Program-made: the position numbers and the translations under genes
Assembly: GCA_023078685.1 (NCBI GenBank)
Contig: JALGAS010000001.1
Location: 310,001-374,000, forward strand
Length of the DNA: 64,000 nucleotides
Direction of reading: 5' to 3'
DNA from: Neopestalotiopsis rosae
Taxonomy: Eukaryota; Ascomycota; Sordariomycetes; Amphisphaeriales; Sporocadaceae
The notes under the pieces: generated by a model
What the model saw: only the letters and a program-made list of their open reading frames with translations
The model's database searches: none
What the model was told of the DNA's origin: nothing
In this document: positions 1 through 11,787 of the stretch, piece after piece
Position numbering within the stretch: the first letter of the stretch is position 1
Layout of the letters: every line of letters starts with the position of its first letter

Positions 1-42
1 ACATGGGAAAACGCCACGTCTATCCTAAATATATATGTACAA

Positions 43-1777
43 CTAATTGTTGCCCAATGCTTGTTCCCAAGTCAGCAGGCCGGGGCCGGGAGTATTTGGT
101 GGCCAAACTCCAGCAGGATAATTAATCGTCCAAGTCGCATTGATTATTTGTTTGAACGTGAAATTGACGCTGACAAATTGTCCATAGGCACCCCACGCCG
201 AATTTTCGTCGTTGAATCGGGCGTCGTTCGTGAAAACTAGCGGCGGTACTGGCGGTATAATTATTGGCGGCAATGCCGGTCCATGAAACGGCGGTGGCGG
301 CGGCGGCAGCGGAATCACGATGGCTGCCTGTCCGTGCCGGTTCCGATACAAGAGCAGAAACAAGGCAAAGCGCAAGTGTGCCAGCCCGTAAAATCCGTTC
401 GCGATTGTCAGTTCGTTGGGCAATACCGGAAACGGCCACCACCCTGGCGCATGCGCATCGCGCATGAGTATATTGCACCATGAGATGACATGGAGCATGG
501 TCCTCCTGACGTGCAAGTTGCTTGGCGGATTCCCAGTGGGAGGTCTTCGGTTGAGGCAGCCAATCTCTGTCAAGCCCCCGTAGAGCCACGGCTGGTTGGC
601 AAATACTCCAAAATTGGGACATCCATTAAAGGTGTGAATACTATTAGCCCACTAGGAGATGCGGCAATCAGCAATCTGCCTCTGAGGCCCTACAAAGGGG
701 ACAATCTATCACTGTTTTGGGCATGTGATCTCTCAAATTAACGGAGCGGGGCTGGAAGGGCGATGGTCTGGGTAGGAAGTGACTCGATATGGCGAGAGCA
801 GCGGATGACAGGGTTTTACTCACGAAAGCGTGAACGTTCGCCGAGCGCGTAGCGGCTTCGTTGAAATCGCCTGTCCCTGGATCGTGATGTTCCATACGAC
901 CACCCCACTTTAAAGATAAAAGATGTCAGTATTCATCGAGCATGGTATGCGTAGAGACGGGATTGACTTGACAGACCTCTCGGTCATAGACTGATAACGT
1001 ATAGACATTTGTGGGATACGATGCGCCCCGGTGTAGGTGAATTACATATAGATATCTTATTCGGGGGTATACTGGTCCAAAAAGTGGTTGTCGATTCGTT
1101 TGCGGGTTGAGTGGAGTCCAGTGACAGTTTAGATCCTCTGCCAGTTGAGGGTCAATATTGTAGTCAAAATTATGAGGATTTCTCGTCACATTGACGAGAC
1201 CCAAGCAATATGCCCACTGTGAGCTTACCAAGTCAGCAATCCCTACGCAGACAGGTACATTCATGATTGTGGCTGTAGGGCCAAATCTCAGCGCGGATGT
1301 TTCGAATGCCGACTGTCGATCAGGCAACTCGAAGTTGAAGGAAAGAGACATGAGTCTAGAGCAATGGTAAGAGGAATTGGAAAGTTGCTTACCGCCTCAG
1401 TTCGCGCCGTATCACGCCACATGATAGAAGCATTTAATGCAATGGCAAGATTCGTCTTTAGTAGATGGTCATATTAGTCTTCTGTCGAATTGGTAAAAAT
1501 ATGAATACATCTTTGTGACACAGTGATCCGAGACTGTCAACATCGAACACGACGGGAAATCAGTGGCGAGGGCGCTATTTCTTACTTGTTCCGCGTTGGG
1601 AAAGGGATTATCGGCATTAGAGAAATTTTCTAATACTCGTTCTAGTATATTGGCGGATCTCGTGGTCAAACGCGGGTGGAAAGTGTGAAAAGTGGCATTA
1701 TGGCCGAATTGCGGGTTATTGAATGGAGGTGGCACTATCCAAGGGTTGGTCAGTCTAATCTGTAATGGAAATGCCAT
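43..1777 (-). CDS. Uncharacterised five-exon gene with a proline-rich segment
   Basis: I do not recognise the family. The model uses exons 1586-1777, 1393-1455, 977-1312, 824-907 and 43-651. These give 428 codons (427 aa), and every intron falls in phase 0. Donors are GTAAGA, GTAAGC, GTCTGT (weak) and GTGAGT. The intron before 907 carries a TACTGAC branch-like site and ends in AAG; the last one ends in CTCCTAG. Five consecutive phase-consistent joins argue for one gene rather than several small ORFs. The start ATG at 1777 has A at -3 and G at +4. The protein is rich in Asn, Pro, Phe and Trp, with a Pro/Ile-rich stretch about 60-90 residues before the C-terminus. I see no convincing signal peptide or membrane segment. 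The acceptor at 1313 has an in-frame alternative 15 nt upstream. No function can be assigned. Confidence 0.5.
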
Positions 1778-2538
1778 GCTGAGTTCTCGCTTCCAGAGAA
1801 TGATCTGGCTGACGGACAAGAAAGATAGACGAATCAGAAAGTCAGGATCGTGTACACGAACAAATGTTCAGTCATGCGGTCCTGTGTTTCTGCAAGTGAT
1901 GGGAGTGCAAATTGGATATTCAACATAATCAAGGGGTCTTGCACAAAGCAACTTTGCTTTTGTGTTCTGTTTTCGTTCCGGGAAAATATACAAAGCGCAC
2001 TTATTGTCCAATAGTCTTTTATGTTTCTTTATCTTCAAGAAATGTCGAGGTTCTCATGCCACCATTGTCGGCTTCATTCATGGTCTGAAGTTCTTTGTTT
2101 CTTTGTGAAGGCATCGCGGCTCAGGGCGAACCAGAAATAGTCAGTCACTAATTGTGAGTGTGGTGCTTCTTCGATAAGGCCCCCAAGCGGGAATGTCCGT
2201 CTATCATAACCAATATCATTCTCGAGTGGCATAATTTAGAGCACTCTGGCAGCCGGTTACTGAGGGTGATAGAAGAGCACCTGCCTAGTTGTCCCTCTAG
2301 ATCAAGGCAAGAACAACATTTGCAGTTATATCAAAGTGTAAAGTCACTACTGCTCGTCCTAGTCATCTAATCTCCATGGTTCTCAAGTAAAGAAGCAATA
2401 AAATTGTTCAAAACACGGTATCATAATTCTATTAAAGCAAAAGCATCCATACTGCAAAACCCACCCACAAGCTGACAATGCAAGCCAAGTCATATTTACT
2501 GTGCCAACCTCGTCTGTAACCCATTCCGCTAGTGTACT
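1778..2538. other. Intergenic, 761 bp
   Basis: This stretch lies between the 5' end of the unknown gene and the 3' end of the V-ATPase D gene. It is AT-leaning. I see no ORF with coding character and no RNA gene. It should hold the promoter of the unknown gene and the terminator of the V-ATPase gene. Confidence 0.5.
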
Positions 2539-3947
2539 TTAGAAGATGACATCGTCGTCCTCGGTGGAAGCTAGGATATCAGCAGGCGCGTCATCCTCCT
2601 CAGGCGTCACGTTTTCCTGGTCTCTTTGCGCTTGCTTCTTTGCTTTCATCTCTGCATCAGCAGCTGCAGTATCTCTCTGCTTCTTGCCGGCAACCTTCTT
2701 CAGTCGGTAGAACTCCTCTCTGTCCAACTCATCAAGCTCCGAGTTGATGTCTGTAAGACATGGTCAGCAAGTAAAAGCAGATATGAGTGGTTTGAGCCTA
2801 CACTTGATCGTGTTTTCCGTTCTGGGAATGATGACGTGCTCACTAGTAAGAAGTCAGCAATTAAGAATTGTTAGATACCAGCTCCTAAGAGGGTCTCACA
2901 TGGCGTTCACTATTTGAGCGGTTAGCGACTGATTCATGGCTCCATCTCGTTGGGGCAATTTCTTACCTCTTCGGTTCACCACCTTGATTACTTCGTCCAG
3001 GATAACAAAAGCAGTCTGTAGACTCGCAAGTTCCACCAGCGTTTCCACGGCCCTTGCATAGGTCTCTCTACATCTTTGAACCTGCTGACCGCCCTTACCC
3101 AGACCGGTCAAGCCAAAGTCATTGTTGCCCTCGGTCTGATAGCTCTCAAAAGCTGGTAAGAGAACACCCGAGACGTTTTCCTGCTTGGTTCGGATCCGGA
3201 AACGTGCCTGGCGGGCCGATTCTTGTACTTGATAGCCAATATCACCGCCAACTGCATATGTGACCTCGGCAAGGGAGAAGGCGGCGATTTGCATGACTCG
3301 GCCCATCTTTCGCTTTGCCTCGTCGATTCTACGGGTGATGTCTGCAAATCTCGTCAATGACTACCTCGAGACAATCGCTATTTGATGTTGTTAAATAGTA
3401 CCTCGGAAACGCCTAGCAGGAAACATCACAGATTAGCAACAATCAGGGTTGCCGGGGCATTTAGAGCATAAAAACATACTTGGTTAAAGCTTCACTCTTG
3501 CGCTTCAGCAAACTATGTCCCTGTTCAGCTCCCTTGAGCTTAGCCTTCATAATACCCAGCGACTGGCGCGTCGGGAAGACGGCCTCGCGATCCTGTGCCT
3601 TGTTAGCAACCGTGAAGCTGTGATCTTGCGCGCAAGTGACGTACTCCAGCGCCAGACATCCTGGGCGGTTACGACGGCGGTCGGGCGAACACAAGAACAG
3701 TAGCGACAGCGACAGCCGCGGCGAGTGAAAGACGGTGTTAATAGAGGATCGGAGGAAAAAGGATGAATTAGGTCGTTGGTCGCTGGTCGGGGCAGTCGTC
3801 GAGCAAATGGACAGGTGATTGAGACAATAGTTAGCTACTGTATCAACACCACCAATGCTTCTGGACCTTGGAGGCGCCGGTAGTGGTACCAGCTTGAGCT
3901 CCAAGGGAACATTCCCTCACTGGGAAGTGCCCCACTACCTGCTCCAT
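2539..3947 (-). CDS. vma8: V-type proton ATPase subunit D
   Basis: This is the central-stalk (rotor) subunit of the V1 sector, which couples ATP hydrolysis to proton pumping at vacuolar and endosomal membranes. The core MKAKLKGAEQGHSLLKRKSE, the segment GKMGRV-type helix, GDIGYQVQES and the C-terminal DREEFYRLKK are all diagnostic of the family. Exons are 3939-3947, 3480-3592, 3402-3412, 2967-3341, 2900-2909, 2802-2842 and 2539-2750, giving 257 codons (256 aa, normal length). Two exons are only 11 and 10 nt long. They encode the RFR of LTKRFRDITRR and most of the VNAI of NRRVNAIEH. All internal phases agree. The first exon (Met-Glu-Gln, then a 346-nt intron with donor GTAGTG) is the least certain part; homologues start with a similarly short variable leader. 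The gene is divergent from SYF1. Confidence 0.93.
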
Positions 3948-4546
3948 GTTAGCTCTGACATAGCCAAATGCATTTAACACGGTCTGTCTAACGGTGGTCC
4001 TCTCTTAAATGCATGAATAGTATTGCGACCTCTGTACCCGCATTTCTCACATCAAATGCCTAATGTATCACCTGTAATCGCCCAATTAGTGGGACATGTC
4101 GGCAAATGACCCGCCCAAGAGAGACACGCCAGCTGTGTGAAATGTGCCCAAGGTGCAGTTGCAGCCAACCAGCCAAGCAAGCAGCGCGAGTAGCATCCAT
4201 GTAAAAATAGTTTGGCGCCCGCGACCAAACCACCCAAAAAGTCCAGTCCACCAGAAGGAGGAGATAGATAGCCCTGCAGTAGCAGCAACAGCAGCAGGCC
4301 ACATCGTGTCATACCACTCCAACCTACATACATACATACTTTACCTAGCTAGCCACTCTCTTACTTCCTCTTTCTCCGACTCCGTTCTCCCGAATCCACC
4401 TCCAAATCTCACCCACGGACACGGCAAGCAAGGGGTTTGGGTACGATGTTGTGACGGGAGACTTGAACCCAAGTCGCAAAGACGACCTCTCAGCACCGAT
4501 TGCCCTCGACTTTGCAAAGGGATCGCAGACGACGAATCCGCCGCTC
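3948..4546. promoter_or_regulatory. Divergent promoter region, vma8 / syf1
   Basis: This 599-bp gap separates two start codons that point away from each other, so it should contain both promoters. The open frames in it (for example around 4052-4337) are composition artefacts with no family signal. A B-box-like GGTTCAAGTC on the minus strand near 4462 has no matching tRNA fold. Confidence 0.5.
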
Positions 4547-7168
4547 ATGGCGCCCAACGGGGTCACTAACGGCTCGACAGCCACGAGAAAGCCGGATCTT
4601 CACTTGGTGGTATGTTGACGCGCTCTGCCCAGAGAATTGCGCCGTGGTTTTCTGCTGGCTGACCTTTCCCTACTAGTCTGACGAAGACGCCGTCTACGAG
4701 CAAGATATCCTCCGAGACTTGGGCAGTACGAAGCCTTGGCTTGCTTACATTGAATTCAAACTACAACATGGCACGGTGCAGGAGCAAGCGTTCGTCCTCG
4801 AACGAGCTTGTGTACAGCTCCCGCGATCATACAAGCTCTGGAAAATGGTGAGTGGAACCCGAAAATCCTCTACAACCTGACCGCGAGAACCAAGCTGACA
4901 GATCACCAGTATCTACAATTCCGGATCAAGCATGTTGCCAAGCTCAATGCCGCCATCTTTGCTGCGGAATACCGCAAGGTGAATGCGCTCTTTGAGCGCG
5001 CGCTCATCTTGCTCAACAAAATGCCAAGAATATGGGAAATGTACCTGAAATTCTTGCTCAAACAACCACTCGTCACATTGACGCGCCGAACTTTCGATCG
5101 AGCCCTCCGCGCGCTTCCCATCACCCAGCACAACAGGATCTGGGCGCTGTTCCGGCCGTTTGCGAACTCAGCGGCTGGCGACACAGCAGTCAAGATCTGG
5201 CGGCGATACATGCAAGTCCATCCCGAGGATGCCGAGGACTTTATCGAACTCCTGGCTCAAGTGGGGTTGTATACAGAGGCCGTCAAGAAGTACATTGACA
5301 TTCTCAACAATCCGCGTTTCAACAGCAAGCATGGAAAAGGACATTATGAGCTCTGGAGCGAAATGGTCGATCTGCTGGTTGAGCACGCCACCGAGATTGA
5401 AACCGGACATGAGACAGGCATTGACGTGGAAGGTATCATTCGCAGCGGTATCGACAGATTCCCCGACCAGAGGGGCAAATTGTTCTGCGGCCTCGCGACT
5501 TACTGGGTTAGGAGAGGCAGCTTTGAGCGTGCAAGAGACATCTTCGAGGAAGGTGTAACAACTGTGATGACTGTCCGGGATTTCACACTGGTATTCGACA
5601 CATATGCCGAGTTCGAAGAGTCAATCATTGGTGCGCTTATGGAAATGGCATCGAAAAGAGCAGAGGGCGGCGGCGAAGACGAAGACGCCGACTTTGATCT
5701 CGATATTCGCATGATGCGGTTCGAACAGTTGATGGATCGGAGACCATTCCTGCTCAACGATGTGGTGCTACGACAAAACCCCAATAACGTGGCAGAATGG
5801 GAAAAGAGGGTGGCTCTCTGGGGCGACAACAAACAGGAAGTGGTCGAAACGTATACAAACGCAATTGCTGCTATCCAGCCAAAGAAGGCTGTCGGTCCAT
5901 TCCATCAGCTGTGGGCCAACTATGCAAAGTTCTACGAGGCTGGAGGAGATCTTCGGAACGCCAGAATCATTATGGAAAAAGCTGTCAAGGTCCCCTTCAA
6001 GTCGGTGGCTGAGCTGGCTGATATGTGGATCGAATGGGCCGAGATGGAGCTTCGGAACGAGAACTTTGACGAGGCCGTCAAAATCATGGCCAAGGCTGTA
6101 CAAGCACCCAAGAGGTCGACAGTGGACTACTTTGACGAGACGTTGTCTCCACAGCAGCGAGTTCACAAGAGTTGGAAGCTATGGAGTTTCTATGTCGACC
6201 TGGTGGAATCAGTATCCTCGCTCGAAGAGACCAAGAAGGTTTATGAGCGCATATTCGAGCTGCGCATCGCGACTCCACAGACGGTGGTCAACTACGCCAA
6301 TCTGCTAGAGGAGCACCAGTACTACGAGGATTCTTTCAGGATCTACGAGCGTGGCCTTGATCTCTTTAGCTGGCCTGTCGCTTTCGAGCTCTGGAACTTA
6401 TACCTTACCAAGGCTGTCGACCGTAAATTAGGAATCGAGCGCCTCCGTGACTTGTTCGAGCAAGCGGTGGAATTCTGTCCACCCAAGTTTGCAAAAACGC
6501 TATACCTCATGTATGGCAATCTCGAGGAAGAGCGTGGACTGGCACGGCACGCCATGCGCATCTACGACCGAGCCACCCAGGCCGTCTCGGACGAAGACCG
6601 CGCCGACATGTTCAACTTTTACATTACAAAGTCGGCATCCAACTTTGGTCTCCCGTCGACGCGCAGAATCTACGAGCAAGCCATTGCCGCGCTCCCCGAC
6701 GAGGAGGCCCGGGACATGTGTCTCAAGTTTGCCGACATGGAGAAGCGCCTGGGCGAGATTGACAGAGCCAGAGCCATCTACGGCCACGCCTCGCAGTTCT
6801 GCGACCCGCGCACCAACCCGGCCTTTTGGACAAAGTGGGAGCAGTTCGAGGTGCAGCACGGCAACGAGGACACGTACCGCGAAATGCTGCGCATCAAGCG
6901 CTCCGTGCAGGCGCTCAAGAACACCGACGTCAACTTTATCGCCTCGCAGGCCATTGCCCGCAGCCAGGCCACCAAGCAGCAGATCGCCGACGGCGAGATG
7001 GACGAGGAGACGGCCGACGCCATGGAGCAGCTGGAGCGCCAGGCTCGCGCCCCGGCCGGCTTCGTGGCCAGCAGCACGGGCATTGCCGGTACGCTGTCGC
7101 AGGACCAGCAACCGGCGCAAGCCGTCAACCCGGATGCGATCGATATCGATGGAATGGATGATGAATAA
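4547..7168 (+). CDS. syf1: Pre-mRNA-splicing factor SYF1 (HAT-repeat protein)
   Basis: SYF1 is a scaffold of the Prp19-associated (NineTeen) complex needed for activating the spliceosome. Exons are 4547-4609, 4677-4847 and 4910-7168, giving 830 aa, the usual fungal length. Both introns are short (67 and 62 nt) and phase 0, with donors GTATGT and GTGAGT. The protein is almost entirely tandem half-TPR (HAT) repeats. Each repeat carries a conserved Trp plus an aromatic-Arg-Ala pattern, as in RNARIIMEKAV, FERARDIFEEGV and SFRIYERGLDLF. The C-terminal 80 residues are acidic and of low complexity and end in DGMDDE. The second intron is open in the exon-3 frame, so an ATG at 4808 can be mistaken for the start. 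The conserved N-terminal segment (SDEDAVYEQDILRDLGSTKP) lies upstream of it, which supports the ATG at 4547. Confidence 0.93.
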
Positions 7169-7746
7169 TGAATTCGCATGCACTTCTTCTTTGGCAGATC
7201 GCCTTGCTGCAACCTGTATAGCCTACGGCCTTTGAAAGGGGGCAACCGTTTTTATTGCACCCATTAAAGTCTTTCTTTTGAAGTTTGGAGAGGTTCATTT
7301 GTCTTTTTTCTCGCATCTTTGAAGCCACACATTGGCAGCATGTACATAGTTGATAGCAACGCTTGAGTGATGACCGTTTATGTGAAGGCATCGTGCGTTT
7401 CTAGCATTGTGTCCAGCATCAATAGCACAATCAATTGAGCATATATGACAATCTTAAGTCAATTATTCCTGCTTATGACATTTTCATTGGGTTTCAGACT
7501 TGTTCTACTGAAGTGAATCCATGACCATAACTGTACAATTTGCCCTTCCACAGAATGTTGTCCACAGCCTGGGAAGTATGGTATATAAGCTGATCAGAGT
7601 CTAGTAACCCGACAAGTGTCCATGTCACCTATCCTTGGGAATCTCCTAACCTATAATCACTCGCGAAACTCCTATCCGAAAACAGAGCCTACAACATGAG
7701 CGCACGCAGCAGAAACATATGGTATCGACAGTAGGTTAGACGTCAT
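7169..7746. other. Convergent 3' intergenic region, 578 bp
   Basis: The 3' ends of syf1 and the small minus-strand gene face each other here. I see no coding or RNA gene. It should hold two poly(A) regions. Confidence 0.5.
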
Positions 7747-8425
7747 CTAATCTGTCTTGCTTCCACTACTGCTCTTGCGGCGGTGGCTGGCGCCCGTCAC
7801 CTCCTTGGCCTTTTCCTTGACCTTGCCAAAGAGCTTGTGATGCTTCTCGTGGAAGTCCTTGTCGCGCTCATTGTTCTTCTGCACATGGCCGTCGCGCGAG
7901 CCCTGTGTCGAGTATATCGAACCTTTTCGCTGCTGGAAACGCGAGGGTGGGACCTTGGATGCGTCTATAGGATTGACTCGTGTTAGTAATGTGCCAGCTG
8001 ACATATTGGGTTCAACACATCTCTTGACCGTCGTCCATACATAATCTATGGGGAAAATCAGGGGATGGCAAGGAGTCGTTACTCACCCCATTCATCAGTG
8101 TGCGAAAAGTCCTTGGAGCCGCTGCGCTCTCTACCATCAAGAGGTTCCTCGTAGTGCGCCTCCGTTTGGCCAGGTGCAAAGCTGTTGGTGAACTGGGGTT
8201 GCTCGTGGTGAGCTTCCGTTGTGCCCGTTACGTCATGGGTGTAACCCTCGTCTTGCGGACGATATTGCTCTAGATTTATGCCAAATTAGTCCATTGAATC
8301 ACCACTGGATGAAGAAAAGCAATATATTTATGCAAGAAACAAGATGCATGTTTCCGCAGCTGGTTATGGCGAGAAGAAAGTGAATAGAACCATGCAACAG
8401 AAAACCTACCTGTGGCGCCTTCCAT
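7747..8425 (-). CDS. Small conserved fungal hypothetical protein with a charged basic tail
   Basis: The model is exons 8410-8425, 8087-8269 and 7747-7964 (139 codons, 138 aa). Joins are G|AG (Glu) and G|AC (Asp), both phase 1. The N-terminal half is acidic and polar. The C-terminal half carries KVPPSRFQQRKGSIYSTQGS followed by SRDGHV, a motif I associate with small uncharacterised ascomycete proteins, then a Lys/His-rich tail with a possible coiled segment. No catalytic motif, signal peptide or membrane helix is visible, so the protein is probably soluble and disordered. The second intron could instead contain a 27-nt in-frame exon (positions about 8006-8032, starting after CCCATAG); transcript data would decide. 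I make no function claim. Confidence 0.6.
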
Positions 8426-11400
8426 GATGAAAGTTTAGCGGTAGGATGTGATTTTGAAATTGGTGATGTTGATTCAGTGTCTTCACGACGTGGACAGGTT
8501 GGTTCTGGGTCAAGATCGTTCTTATCCAGTGGCAGAAGTGTTCTTTGTGTTACTCTGAGATTATGATGTCAGAAGTTGAAAGGGGGTGTGAGACAAGGGG
8601 GAAAGAATCTGATGATTTATAGGATCAAGGGACGGAAGAGAAAAGAGATTGTGGTGACGGCTTCTGGGGGCGAGGAAGTAGATAAATAGATGATGGGTGT
8701 GTGTATGGTACGTATGGACGGACATTGGCTGCGTGTGAGGGGTGTGGGAGATTCACTTTACTTCCAATGAAATCGTGACATATCTCAAGGGAGCTCCGAT
8801 GGCCTCCTCTAGTTAGCATATACTTACCTCAGTTATCGATTGGACCTTGTGTCATGTAGCGATGACGGACAGTAGGTAGGTACAAGATAGGTCCAGTGGA
8901 ATGAGAGTCTGACCGCGCTAAGGAAACCTCTTTCTCTCTTGTGCTGAACAGCCCGGACATAATTCTTGGCGCGGTTTTACGCAGATCCCTCCTTCTGCCT
9001 GTTACCATGGCTGGGGAAAGGATCATCCTGTCAGATACTTGGAATCTCAGTTATGAGCTTCTGAACATATGATGTACTAGTATTCTAGGCAGGGGTGGAG
9101 AGAAAGAGAGTCTGAGCTGTTGCCTCCGAAGAATGCACAGCTACCTGGGTTTGCCCAAGTTGTCCAATCAGAATGTCTCCGTGGTATGCAGTCGCGGCCA
9201 GTCATTTACAAAACGGCTACTCAAGCGAGGTATGTAGCTGGTAGTTGGGTAGGTACATAGATGGCGAGCTTCGGTAAGAACCAAAAATGCGCAGGTGCAA
9301 CTGGACGGAATCGGTCTGCTGAGGTGATCCGCGACCTCTATCAAGCTTAGATTCATGTCTACTACTGCGATGGAACTCGGACCTTTGGTTCGTCACCTGG
9401 CGCCGTTATTGAGTTTGGAAATCCGGCTCAAACCCTATATGTTGGGACTAAGCAGACTGACACTGATTAGACTGACGACAACTCGCGGCTCTCGCTAGTA
9501 AAGGACAAACTGAAAGTAAAGACAGCCTTGGGGGAAATAGGCACACGGCAGGGCGCAAGGGAAAGTTCAGAGGTGAGACCCGATGGCTAAGAAGATGCCA
9601 ACCTTTACAGCCTCAAACCGTTATCAGAATAGCTTCAATCTCGGAAACGAGGGCATCACGTTTCGTCTGCTGGTCTTGGCAGATATCCACTATACATTGA
9701 GGCGGAATAGTTGTTTGCAATACTGTCTCGAGGCGGTTGATGGTGGCAGTGTTCTTGGCTTCCTAGGTTAGGTAAGTATGAATCCGAGTTCAATCTTCTT
9801 CTTTTCGGTTCCCCTCACGACTTGCATAACTAACTTGCTGGAAGCACCTGGCACATCCGTAAAAATCGAGTAGCAGGCAGGGGGAAATAGCCGTCACGGT
9901 CAGCAGCATCGTTCACCGGGATCGCTTGGCGGGCGGCCTCTCTTTCGCCTCTCAATCGTCGTTGCAAGCGTTGTTGTCACAATTGGGGGTTGCGCCATTC
10001 TTGGCAGCTAAAGGCAATGGCATCTCACAGCTAGAAAGATACAAGCTTCTTTAAGCAGGGTCTGACGTCACGTCACGAGGGGCTCTCCTGCCCTGCCGAC
10101 GCGACAGCCACTGAAAGAACAGCAAAATGGCTTGATTAATTAATTCAATCGACAGCCAGCCTAGACAAGTACGTATGTGCATTTCCTGGCCGCCAATCGC
10201 CTAGCATGCATCCAGGTAAAAGGCATGTAAGTAGTAGCACGCATGTGCACTTTTTGGACGGTTCGGGGTCAAAGGCCAAACGGTTCAGAGTTCATTATGG
10301 AAATGATGATACAGCTGCTGATCTAGCGTAGATCTCCCCGCATTTTCTATGGTGATCCGAGACTGGACGGGACAAATGGCCCGCCACCCATTAAACGCTT
10401 CTCCTGGTCTCTGCCTTATCAGACGTCTGCTTTCCACATCCTTGATCCTAGCCGAGGAGCGTATCTGTATGTCCAGCGTTGGCATATGTGGTCATCACTT
10501 TGACCAAACCGACGGGAGGGTTGCGAAGCTTTTGGGGCTTGCCGCTCCCTCTTTGTCTCTGGTCCTGGATTCGAAGCAAAATAAATGAAGGGGAAAATGA
10601 ATGAAGGTATGCGAAGCAGCCATCTCACCCATTCTTACGTATGGCTTTTTCCGATACAGAGCTAGTACTATGTCTGGCGTTGTGCTTGACACCACTTTGC
10701 TCTCGATGGGTAGCAGCCCTAAATCGGGGGGCAGCCTCTATCGCAAGGTCTAGACTTGTCTTGAAGAAGTACAGCGAGTACCTTTGCAGCGCCCTTGACC
10801 TAGGAGGGTTTCCCGTCTGGAAAACCACATTGCGATTCGCTGCTGCTGGTGGGTTTGTTGGCTATATCCTGCACATGGGGGCTTTAGTGATGACTCCATA
10901 GCTTCACAGTGGATCTGGGGTAAGCTCGGAGCTCTCTGCCGGGAGTCCAGGGCATGGTGGGAGTGGACTCTTAGTGGAGGGGAGGGCGCCTGAGCGGGGC
11001 GGAACTCAGTAGCAACAGCCAATGACGCAGAGAGCCGATGCTATAGCTGCCATAACTCTGTGCACTAGACCTACCTGCATACATTGAACTAAAAATGCAC
11101 TCGACAGCACGCCTAACCTGCCTGAGATGACTATACTCGTCGGTTATCTTTGATGCCATGTGAGCGAAAATGGAGGAGGTCGCAGACTCTTTTATCCACT
11201 ACAATGCAGGAGAAATGCAGGTGCTGGGGATAATATCACAACCGTGTACGGAATAGATCAAACCTACAGAAACAGTTGGAGGCCTGCAGATGGTTGTCTT
11301 GACTGCGAACCATTCAAGCGGTTCACCAGACTAGACACACATGTTCAACGGTCAACTGCCGACTCGGCTTGAGCGATATTGTCTTAGACACTTGAGAGCA

Positions 11401-11787
11401 AGGAGAAAACTCTAAATAAATAGGATATCAAGGATAGCAGTCAAAAGTAGTTTTTAGATGATTAAGGAATGTATTTGTCTTCTATGCAAGGAGCCAGACC
11501 GGTCTCGCCTCTATGGATAGTAGCCAGTTTGACCACAGGGTTATGTATAGGTTAAGATATTTTAGATACAAATGCTTTGAGAGAGTATGAAACAATGGTA
11601 AGGAAATTAAAAAATGCAAAATTAGTGTGTTCATCAGATCGGTGTGAAAATCCTTGATCACAACAGCCTCCGATCAAACGCCTTTCCTCTTTTTTTTGCC
11701 TCTGAGAGGAGGGTATCCCATTTTGCCCCAGCCGTGGGGTTTTTTGTTCGAGCTCGCGATGATGTCTGGTAGATCCGATCGAGTAAT
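8426..11787. other. Gene-poor tract, 3.4 kb
   Basis: This is the longest stretch without a supportable gene. The small open frames here (for example 9583-9771 and 10641-10901, both +) lack splice-supported extensions, family motifs or convincing codon bias. I see no transposase, reverse transcriptase or terminal repeats. The part near 8430-8800 is probably the promoter and leader of the small minus-strand gene. Confidence 0.45.

Noticed and set aside
4445..4540. tRNA-like B box on the minus strand
   Set aside because: No pairing T-stem, acceptor stem or A box is found at the required spacing.
8426..11787. Hidden transposon in the long gene-poor tract
   Set aside because: I find no transposase or reverse-transcriptase fragments, terminal inverted repeats or long direct repeats.
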